This document shows, one piece after another, positions 10,093-19,419 of a stretch of 64,000 nucleotides of DNA. The number at the start of each line of letters is the position of its first letter. Position 1 is the first letter of the stretch. The notes under the pieces were generated by a model that saw only the letters and a list, made by a program, of their open reading frames with translations, was not told where the DNA came from and made no database searches. Made by a program: the position numbers and the translations under genes. This DNA comes from Symbiodinium natans (lineage: Eukaryota > Sar > Dinophyceae > Suessiales > Symbiodiniaceae): the NCBI GenBank assembly GCA_905221605.1, contig CAJNDS010000766.1:1-64000 (forward strand). The letters are read 5' to 3'.

Positions 10093-12691
10093 AGAATGTG
10101 CATTTTGTGGTTTCGGCTGTTTTTTCTGAGTGTGCATGTGCAAGAGTGTTGTGTGTGTGAGCATTGTGGTTGCAAAGTGGGTTGGTTTGCGGGTGCATGT
10201 CTTTGGCTTTAGTGTGCAAGGAAAGCTTCAGTGTGTAGGTAAAGGGTGGTCACGCATGGAGTTTCAGAAGTGACACCAAATCAAAAAACAGTGTCTGTGT
10301 GTATTTACCTTGTTTTTTTCATTGTGAATGGGTGTGTTGTGGTTTTCGGCGTTTTGGCAGAGTCGTGTGTGTCATGGAGTGTGGTGTGTGTCATTATGTG
10401 GGTGCAAAGTGGCTTTCGTGGGTGGTGTGCGTTTGCGTGTATGTCGGCTGGGTTCTGCTGGCTGTTCAAGTGTGGAAGTGTGTAGGTGGTGAAAGGTGTG
10501 TGGATTTGGAGACACAAAAAGAGGGCAAGAAATCAACTCCAAAAGGTAGGGAAGCCGAAGTGACCTCCACAGTGCGAGAAAGATCGCACGCGAACAATGC
10601 AAGACTGCTTTGTCTTGAATGCCAGCTAAAGACAAGTTTAGCAAGCCAAGAACACGCGTATCGACGGCGTTTTTTGTTTTCTTGAGTGTTGATGCAAACA
10701 GTATCGAATAGAAAAAATCTTGTTTGTCTGTGAGTTGATTTCAATTATTATTGAATTCAAATGGGTTCCAAAAGCAGCTCAATTCTGGGCACCGAAAACG
10801 GGCCCTAGATTTTGGATTTCCTGTGTGAACATACAAGGCCACCCAGGTTGGAGCCTCAAATTGGAACCCAAGTTTAGGAGCCATTTTTGGGCCCAGCTGC
10901 GGCGTTGTTTTCACACACGGGAAGCCAGATCTGGCTTTCACAGCTCCTCGTTGCGAGTAAAACAAATAAAGCCTCTCAGTCGGTTGCAGTCTAAGTCTTG
11001 TGTCAGTCTTCCCCCAAAATTAGAACAGCAGGCAGCAAGGCGGCAAAGTGTGAACTTGTTTGGCACCGGAACTTTCTCTAACTGTGCGAGAAAGATCGCA
11101 CGCGAACAATGCAAGAGTGCTTTGTCTTGAATGCCAGCTAAAGACAAGTTTAGCCAAGAACACGCGTGTCGACGGCGTTTTTTGTTTTCTTGAGTGTTGA
11201 TGCAAACAGTGTCGAATAGAAAAAATCTTGTTTGTCTGTGAGTTGATTTCAATTATTATTGAATTCAAATGGGTTCCAAAAGCAGCTCAATTCTGGGCAC
11301 CGAAAACGGGCCCTAGATTTTGGATTTCCTGTGTGAACATGCAAGGCCACCCAGGTTGGAGCTTCAAATTGGAACCCAAGTTTAGGAGCCATTTTTGGGC
11401 CCAGTTGCGGCGTTTTTTTCACACACGGGAAGCCAGATCTTCTGGCTTTCACAGCTCCTCGTTGCGAGAAAAACAAATAAGCCTCTCAGTCGGTTCCAGT
11501 CTAAGTCTTGTGTCAGTCTTCCCCCAAAATTAGAACAGCAGGCAGCAAGGCGGCAAAGTGTGAACTTGTTTGGCGCCGGAACTTTCTCTAACTGTGGAGG
11601 TCACTGGAGCTTCCCTACCTTTTCGATCAATTTTGCTGCCCCTCATCTTGGGTTTCAGATTCTCCAGGTTTTGGTGCAAGGCCTGAAGCAGAAGAGGAGG
11701 GTGCAGAGTCAACGTCGGTGGAAACTGCAGCTTGGAAAAGTTCAATGCTTTGAAACAAGTGTTTTTAAAAGCCTCTGACAGTGCCGCTTGGACAGAAATC
11801 AACTGCAGGACGAGACGAGTTCAACCGTGGTGTTGATTCGTTAAGGTTGCGCGCGACGCCCAAGCCAAACCACTCGAAAATTGCAAAGTGTATCACCAGA
11901 ATGTGAATAAGTGCGAGCGAAGCGAGCGAAACACCAGAGTAAATTCAACAAATTTAACTGATCAAGTGTTGATTTTGAGGGTTTTTTTCAACATTTTCGG
12001 AGACTTCAGAAATTTTGAAAATTCGTTGAATGGTGCTGAATCCAGGGAAGAATTGCGAAAGACAAAGAAGGGCACCCAGCCTGAAAGAAAGCAGAGTTTC
12101 TTCTACTCAATCTTCTGTCAAATTTCAGTGTGCCTTGAATTTCTGTTTGGCCATTTTGGAAAATCAAAGACAAGAGAACGCAATCGAAGCTTTGTCAAAA
12201 AAGTCGAATGGAATGGAAAATCGAGGCTGCGACTCTCAAGTAATTCTGGCCATGAATGAGAAGAGGTCAGTGTGATTTTTTTTTCAATGTGAGCAAGAAC
12301 TGCAAAAACATTGGTTTTTCTTTTTGAACTTTGGAGAAATCGAGAAAACACTGGAAAGAAGCCAGATTCATGAAACTTCGACAACTTTTTTCAGATTCAG
12401 CAGCAGATTCATGCACAGCAACACTCTTTTTTTTCAGTTCAAAATTGCCTTTGCCCGTCTGAACAGAATTTTTCTCTTGCTTTTTGCTTGATGTTTTCTT
12501 TGTTTTTTGTTGGAATGATCTCTCGGTTAAGTTGCAAGCTTCAGAAAGAGAGAGTTTCGAGAAACCGCCCTGAACTAAAACACAAACAGATCGTTCAGCA
12601 AGTGTTTTGGTAAGTGCTGCCAGCCCTGTAAGCTGTCGATTAACCAGAAAGACAGTGAAAAAAATTGCAATCGGAACTTAAGAGATCCATA
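10093..12691. repeat. Array unit 2: B-A-A-D-C (2599 bp)
   Basis: Same order as unit 1 but with two block A copies (10572-11083 and 11084-11593). Block D (11594 to about 12275) has about 17 extra bases near 11987-12010 compared with unit 1. Block C follows to 12691. Blocks B and C are nearly identical to those of unit 1, which points to recent duplication or homogenisation. Confidence 0.9.
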
Positions 12692-14202
12692 AGAATGTGC
12701 ATTTTGTGGTTTCGGCTGTTTTTTCTGAGTGTGCATGTGCAAGAGTGTTGTGTGTGTGTGAGCATTGTGGTTGCAAAGTGGGTTGGTTTGCGGGTGCATG
12801 TCTTTGGCTTTAGTGTGCAAGGAAAGCTTCAGTGTGTAGGTAAAGGGTGGTCACGCATGGAGTTTCAGAAGTGACACCAAATCAAAAAACAGTGTCTGTG
12901 TGTATTTACCTTGTTTTTTTCATTGTGAATGGGTGTGTTGTGGTTTTCGGCGTTTTGGCAGAGTCGTGTGTGTCATGGAGTGTGGTGTGTGTCATTATGT
13001 GGGTGCAAAGTGGCTTTCGTGGGTGGTGTGCGTTTGCGTGTATGTCGGCTGGGTTCTGCTGGCTGTTCAAGTGTGGAAGTGTGTAGGTGGTGAAAGGTGT
13101 GTGGATTTGGAGACACAAAAAGAGGGCAAGAAATCAACTCCAAAAGGTAGGGAAGCCGAAGTGACCTCCACAGTGCGAGAAAGATCGCACGCGAACAATG
13201 CAAGAGTGCTTTGTCTTGAATGCCAGCTAAAGACAAGTTTAGCAAAGCCAAGAACACGCGTATCGACGGCGTTTTTTGTTTTCTTGAGTGTTGATGCAAA
13301 CAGTATCGAATAGAAAAAATCTTGTTTGTCTGTGAGTTGATTTCAATTATTATTTAACTCAAATGGGTTCCAAAAAGCAGCTCAATTCTGGGCACCGAAA
13401 ACGGGCCCTAGATTTTGGATTTCCTGTGTAAACATACAAGGCCACCCAGGTTGGAGCCTCAAATTGGAACCCAAGTTTAGGAGCCATTTTTGGGCCCAGT
13501 TGCGGCGTTTTTTTCACACACGGGAAGCCAGATCTGGCTTTCACAGCTCCTCGTTGCGAGTAAAACAAATAAGCCCTCCAGTCGGTTCCAGTCTAAGTCT
13601 TGTGTCAGTCTTCCCCCAAAATTAGAACAGCAGGCAGCAAGGCGGCAAAGTGTGAACTTGTTTGGCACCGGAACTTTCTCTAACTGTGCGAGAAAGATCG
13701 CACGCGAAACAATGCAAGACTGCTTTGTCTTGAATGCCAGCTAAAGACAAGTTTAGCAAGCCAAGAACACGCGTATCGACGGCGTTTTTTGTTTTCTTGA
13801 GTGTTGAAAACTGCAAAAACATTGGTTTTTCTTTTTGAACTTTGGAGAAATCGAGAAAACACTGGAAAGAAGCCAGATTCATGAAACTTCGACAACTTTT
13901 TTCAGATTCAGCAGCAGATTCATGCACAGCAACACTCTTTTTTTTCAGTTCAAAATTGCCTTTGCCCGTCTGAACAGAATTTTTCTCTTGCTTTTTGCTT
14001 GATGTTTTCTTTGTTTTTTGTTGGAATGATCTCTCGGTTAAGTTGCAAGCTTCAGAAAGAGAGAGTTTCGAGAAACCGCCCTGAACTAAAACACAAACAG
14101 ATCGTTCAGCAAGTGTTTTGGTAAGTGCTGCCAGCCCTGTAAGCTGTCGATTAACCAGAAAGACAGTGAAAAAAATTGCAATCGGAACTTAAGAGATCCA
14201 TA
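12692..14202. repeat. Array unit 3: B-A-partial A-C (1511 bp)
   Basis: One full block A (13173-13685) is followed by 122 bp of a second (13686-13807), which is cut inside the sequence TTGAGTGTTGA and joined directly to block C. Block D is missing. The junction marks a deletion relative to unit 2. Confidence 0.9.
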
Positions 14203-15197
14203 AGAATGTGCATTTTGTGGTTTCGGCTGTTTTTTCTGAGTGTGCATGTGCAAGAGTGTTGTGTGTGTGTGAGCATTGTGGTTGCAAAGTGGGTTGGTTT
14301 GCGGGTGCATGTCTTTGGCTTTAGTGTGCAAGGAAAGCTTCAGTGTGTAGGTAAAGGGTGGTCACGCATGGAGTTTCAGAAGTGACACCAAATCAAAAAA
14401 CAGTGTCTGTGTGTATTTACCTTGTTTTTTTCATTGTGAATGGGTGTGTTGTGGTTTTCGGCGTTTTGGCAGAGTCGTGTGTGTCATGGAGTGTGGTGTG
14501 TGTCATTATGTGGGTGCAAAGTGGCTTTCGTGGGTGGTGTGCGTTTGCGTGTATGTCGGCTGGGTTCTGCTGGCTGTTCAAGTGTGGAAGTGTGTAGGTG
14601 GTGAAAGGTGTGTGGATTTGGAGACACAAAAAGAGGGCAAGAAATCAACTCCAAAAGGTAGGGAAGCCGAAGGGACCTCCACAGTGCGAGAAAGATCACA
14701 CGCGAACAATGCAAGAGTGCTTTGTCTTGAATGCCAGCTAAAGACAAGTTTAGCAAAGCCAAGAACACGCGTATCGACGGCGTTTTTTGTTTTCTTGAGT
14801 GTTGATGCAAACAGTATCGAATGGAAAAAATCTTGTTTGTCTGTGAGTTGATTTCAATTATTATTGAACTCAAATGGGTTCCAAAAGCAGCTCAATTCTG
14901 GGCACCGAAAACGGGCCCTAGATTTTGGATTTCCTGTGTGAACATACAAGGCCACCCAGGTTGGAGCCTCAAATTGGAACCCAAGTTTAGGAGCCATTTT
15001 TGGGCCCAGTTGCGGCGTTTGTTTCACACACACGGGAAGCCAGATCTGGCTTTCACAGCTCCTCGTTGCGAGTAAAACAAATAAGCCTCTCAGTCGGTTC
15101 CAGTCTAAGTCTTGTGTCAGTCTTCCCCCAAAATTAGAACAGCAGGCAGCAAGGCGGCAAAGTGTGAACTTGTTTGGCACCGGAACTTTCTCTAACT
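14203..15197. repeat. Array unit 4: B-A (995 bp), right end of array
   Basis: Block B and a single block A (14684-15197). The stem of the A hairpin is mutated here (ATCACAC instead of ATCGCAC). Similarity stops at 15197 after CTCTAACT, and the flanking DNA from 15198 is unrelated. Confidence 0.9.
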
Positions 15198-15950
15198 GTA
15201 TGCAACAAGCCGGTCAAACCATGGAAAGCAGCGTGCTCCGATCCGCTCGGCAACCAGTCGGTTGCAACTCAAAAGCGCCAAACTCAGAGACAGTGCGGCC
15301 CCGCGGTGTTGACGAATACGACAAGGGCCGTCCCCGTTTCTCGACACATCTTCCTGGTCAAAAGTGCGTAACTTTTTCAGAGATGTGCAAATGTGAGCAA
15401 GAAGATGATCCACATTATTGGGCAGGCCGGAACATCTTAAAGGGATAGCCGCAAAGAAGCCTTGATTCCACGGGTGCCCAGAACAATTCAACTGCCGCAG
15501 CACCTAGAACTTACACAGTGTGCTTTACAGTGACCGTCCGACAAGCGTCCGCAACAAGCCCGGCACAGCCATGACGCCGGCAACAACGTAAAGCATTGTG
15601 ACAAGATCAACTTGTGCGATATACCCACAGGCTGCAGACAAAATCCTGTCGGCAGACTGGACCAACACCCAAATTGTCATGGCCGCGGCGGTGCGTTACG
15701 ATCAGGAGGTTGCGCAGTTTCATTGCTTGTCGGAGGGAGACCAGCAAAATAACCCAAGATGACTGCAAAGACACGTGAGCCCATGTTGCGAGACTCTCGT
15801 TGTCGAAGTGCTGTCGTCGTCCAAGGATGATGTCACTGGTCATTCGTTGGATATTGGAGTGACGTATGAAGGCATGTTGCGTGAGTTGAGTGCGATTGAG
15901 TCGCTTGCGGTTGGTGATGTGATTTGGCATGTTGACCCGCTGCAGAAGCG
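15198..15950. other. Unassigned spacer before copia fragment
   Basis: About 750 bp with only short frames (for example 15164-15448 plus, 15607-15981 minus). Part may be decayed upstream pol sequence of the copia element that follows, but I cannot show it. Confidence 0.35.
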
Positions 15951-16440
15951 TTGAGGACCTTTCTCTTCTTCGCTGGCTCAAAGAGGCAAAACATCGTCGT
16001 CGGCCTCGACGTCAGCACTGCTTTCCTCTTCGCAGAGCTGGAAGAAGAAGACGGCTCTATTGTAGTCCGCTTACCTGCCGGGGTCGCCGGACCTAACGGA
16101 AGACCTGGATTCATGCGCCTCAAAAAGGCACTTTACGGCCTCAGGGTCGCGGCTCAAACTCGGGCCAGGCATCTTGCCAAGCTTCTCAAACGCTTCTGTT
16201 CACTCGAACCTTGCGAAACGGAACCCTGCCTTTTCGCAGCTGCCGTCCTCAACGGGCAGAGGGTAGTGGTGCTTTGTTATGTAGACGATTACTCATCACA
16301 GGCCAAAGCGATGAGGCAATCTATTACGTGGTGGAGAAGCTGAAAGGCACTGTGAAAATCAAGGTGACAGTGGATTTGGATCGTGACGGTCAAATCATGT
16401 TCCTTGGTCGACAAATCACCAGAAAGATGGGTGAAGACTC
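15951..16440 (+). pseudogene. Ty1/copia reverse transcriptase fragment, frameshifted
   Basis: The frame from 15951 contains the series expected of a copia reverse transcriptase: VGLDVSTAFLFAELEEE (first catalytic Asp region), RLKKALYGLR, then CYVDDY (the YVDD active site, near 16280). Immediately afterwards the homology moves to another frame, as LLITGQSDEA...VEKLKGTVKIKV...MFLGRQITRK. This is the usual region after YVDD, so a one- or two-base indel lies near 16285-16300. Translation then runs into the (CTA)n tract at 16468. Integrase, protease and RNase H are not visible. It is a dead fragment. Confidence 0.8.
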
Positions 16441-16464
16441 TTTACTACCACTGCTACTTCTCAG

Positions 16465-16689
<225 letters not shown>

Positions 16690-16845
16690 TAGGATTGCGC
16701 GCCTCAGGGCGCCTGGTGCTTTGGGGTGTGTGAGGTGTTGGAAGCCATGTTTTTTTGCGATGTATTTGGGCATGTGTGTAAAAAGTCTCAAAACGCGAAG
16801 ATCGCGCTAACTAATTTTAAGCCCGAAATCGAAGCCCGAAACGCG

Positions 16846-16966
16846 AAACCCGACAAAACCTAAACCCTACTGTAAACCGTAAAACCTAGGTCAAAGGACT
16901 TTTGGGCTTGCGCTTGAGGGTTTGGGGTTGTGAGGCTGTAAAACCTTCAAGCCTAAACCCCAAAAA
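16846..16966. repeat. Degenerate CCCTAAA-like repeats
   Basis: Scattered AAACCC, CCTAAACCC and AAACCTA words form a decayed telomere-type motif in the orientation opposite to the TTTAGGG block at 17783-18018. Confidence 0.45.
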
Positions 16967-17059
16967 GTGTCAAAGACAGAGACAGATGTTTTCCGCACGC
17001 AGTCTGCACCTTGAGCACTCCCAAGTTTTTGGGGCTTTGCTGACAGCCCTTGGGATCAT

Positions 17060-17275
17060 GTAATATATATTTATATATAGAATATAGAACATGAAATATT
17101 TAATATATAACAGACCCATAGTACACTATTTATCTTATGCTACATAGTATGGAATATGTAATATATAATATGTATAATATGTAAGATAAAGGAATAGTAA
17201 TAAGTAACAAGCATAATAAAAGAAAACATAATATATCAGGCATACGAAAAATATATTACATTTAATATATTCTGC
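17060..17275. other. AT-rich patch left of the assembly gap
   Basis: Over 200 bp are dominated by TATATA, AATATATAA and TAATA words with no open frame. The source is unknown. Confidence 0.6.
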
Positions 17276-17343
17276 TTTTGTGCTTCAGGTTCGGGCAGGG
17301 AAATTCACGGGCCCGGACGTACCCAACCCCCCCCCACCCCCCC

Positions 17344-17443
17344 NNNNNNNNNNNNNNNNNNNNNNNNNNNNNNNNNNNNNNNNNNNNNNNNNNNNNNNNN
17401 NNNNNNNNNNNNNNNNNNNNNNNNNNNNNNNNNNNNNNNNNNN
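17344..17443. other. Assembly gap of 100 N
   Basis: Exactly 100 N, the usual placeholder for a gap of unknown size. It is flanked by a C run on the left and (CTA)n on the right, so repeats broke the assembly. Adjacency of the two sides is not proven. Confidence 0.99.
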
Positions 17444-17463
17444 TACTACTACTACTACTACTA

Positions 17464-17540
<77 letters not shown>

Positions 17541-17637
17541 GACGACTACGACTACGACTACGTCTACGTCTACGACTACGACTACGACTACGACTACGAC
17601 TACGACTACGACTACGACTACGACTACGACTACGACG

Positions 17638-17701
<64 letters not shown>

Positions 17702-17702
17702 G
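17444..17702. repeat. (CTA)n / (CTACGA)n microsatellite 2
   Basis: CTA repeats change in the middle to a six-base CTACGA register (about 17540-17636) and then back to CTA. Confidence 0.95.
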
Positions 17703-17782
17703 TACTACGCGCAGGAGGGGTGTGCCGCCCACAGGCACTCTGTGTCATGGGAGATGACTTCAGATTTTGGGTTTTGGAAGCC

Positions 17783-18018
17783 CTTTAGGGTTTTTACCGG
17801 TTTTAGGGTTTTTAGGGTTTAGGGTTCAGGGTTTAGGGTTTAGGGTTTAGGATTTAGGGTTTAGGGTTTAGGGTTTTTGTGTTTTTAGCGTTTAGGGTTT
17901 AGGGCTTTTTGGGTTTTTAGGGTTTTTCGGGTTTTTAGGGTTTTTACGGCTTTTAGGGTTTAGGGTTTAGGGTTTTAGGGTTTAGGGTTTTAGGGTTCAG
18001 GGTTTAGGGTTTAGGGTT
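17783..18018 (+). repeat. Interstitial TTTAGGG telomere-type repeats
   Basis: About 235 bp of TTTAGGG units with variants (TTTTAGGG, TTCAGGG, GTTTTTAGGG). TTTAGGG is the plant-type telomere unit also found in dinoflagellates. The block ends six bases before the direct repeat that borders the retrotransposon, so the element lies right beside telomere-type DNA. Confidence 0.85.
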
Positions 18019-18023
18019 CCGTT

Positions 18024-18036
18024 TCTGTTTCAACAA
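18024..18036. other. Left target-site duplication of the LINE
   Basis: TCTGTTTCAACAA abuts the first spliced-leader base at 18037. The same 13 bases recur at 34374-34386. Confidence 0.85.
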
Positions 18037-18086
18037 CGTAGCCATTTTGGCTCAAGCCATTTTGGCTCAAGCCATTTTGGCTCAAG
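18037..18086 (+). other. Triple relic dinoflagellate spliced leader
   Basis: 18037-18056 reads CGTAGCCATTTTGGCTCAAG, the last 20 bases of the 22-nt dinoflagellate spliced leader. It is followed without spacing by two copies of its last 15 bases, CCATTTTGGCTCAAG (18057-18071 and 18072-18086). Truncated tandem leaders arise when a reverse-transcribed mRNA re-enters the genome, is transcribed, and is trans-spliced again at the AG inside GTAG of the old leader. Three copies imply at least three rounds. Such relic leaders are an established signature of recycled cDNA in dinoflagellates. Confidence 0.95.
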
Positions 18087-18223
18087 TTGCACGCAACAGC
18101 AGCGGGGATAGAACTTCTTGCTTAGTGCCCAGCCATGGCGGCAGATGTGAGTTCCCCCTGCGAGCGCTACTGGAGATGGTAATGGTTGTTTTTGGCAATT
18201 GTGACTGCCTCTGCAAAGGTGGT

Positions 18224-19419
18224 TCAAAGCAACACGAATTGGTTGATGTCCGATGCGCTGTGTGACATCCCCGTCCTTGCAAAACCGTTGACCTGGCCTG
18301 GCTTGCTCCATGCCTGGTTCAGCATTAATTTGGTTTGTGTGCCGACTCTCTTAATTAACAAGTTGCCGAAGACATTGATGCCCTGGCCCATGGCCTTTTG
18401 CCCAAGAGCGGTGCAATGCGCATGTCCGGCTGCCTGCCTGCATGTTTTCTGTTGCGTGTTCACGAGCTGTTTGATCAGCTCTGACAACGGCACACCAAGT
18501 GCGATGCTACCTGAAATTCACGTGTGTCTGCAGTTCGCGCACATTGTGTTCTCCAGGTGCTTAGCCAGCCTTGTGAACTCCTCCTGGATCGTGTGGATCC
18601 CGGTTCGCCTGTCAGTTTGTGCTGTGACAGTGATATCCCGGTTTGCTGGGTTGGCATTGTTGGAGACAGGGCATCCCTGGCTACATTTGCCTTTGCCTTT
18701 GCTGTCAAACCAGGTTTCCTTCGCATGCTCGCTTGCGTTTGCCTTCCTTTGCTGGACGAGGAGCCTTGCCAAAGTCCGCTCAAGCAGATTTGCCCAGTCT
18801 GTTTTGCTGACCGCCTCTCCGTATGTCCTTTTGGGATTCTGCAGCTTGTGGCCCGATTGGTTGCACCTACTCTCCTTGTCCGGCCCTGTGAGTGTCGTCA
18901 TAGGTGAAGGGTTTGCCCACCTTGCCGGATGGTCAGATTGGTGCTTGTTGCTCAGGCGCATCAGCGGGCGTTTGATCCGTCATCAAGGATGGCTGGCCTG
19001 CTCACTGGCTGTTGTTGCTGTCGGATGGGGGGATAAAACCCCTTTGCTGCCACAAAGCTGGTCTTCAGTGGGCCTGTGCTGGACTTCGTGCCCGTTTGCG
19101 TCGTGTTGGCCGCAGACCCCGCGCTGGTTTGTTTAGAGCCCTGCGTGCCCCTGCTCTGCAAGTTGCTGGACTCCTGGTCCTTACTGCGCGCACCGCTGGC
19201 CGAACTCGGTTGCCTCAGCGCCGTCTCCTGCCCCGGCGCACTGCCCTGCGTACCTTCTGGCTTGCCGTAGCCTTCCTTGCCTGGTGGTGTGTGTTTCTCC
19301 GACCTTTGCCTCAGCGGTGCAATGCCTTGCCCAGGCGTGTGAAAAAGGACCCCTTGCTTGGAGGTGGAAACACGGCCCACAGGCGGCGCCGCCCAGACAT
19401 CTCGCGCCAAGTCCAACAA
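18224..19419 (-). pseudogene. Antisense frames overlapping the LINE leader
   Basis: Three consecutive minus-strand frames (19419-18961, 18961-18518 and 18493-18224) have hydrophilic, Gln/Ser/Thr/Lys-rich composition, whereas the sense frames over the same DNA are implausibly hydrophobic. The first two meet in an overlapping TGATG. The last two share a frame and are separated only by a stop, so one reading frame with a shift and a stop would join all three. No family is recognised. They may be an antisense coding remnant carried in the element's leader, or a chance effect of base composition. Confidence 0.3.

Noticed and set aside
18186-19136. A 316-aa plus-strand frame at the LINE 5' end
   Set aside because: It is extremely hydrophobic with Cys/Leu/Ser bias and no pattern of membrane segments. 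It looks like the complement of antisense frames or non-coding leader.
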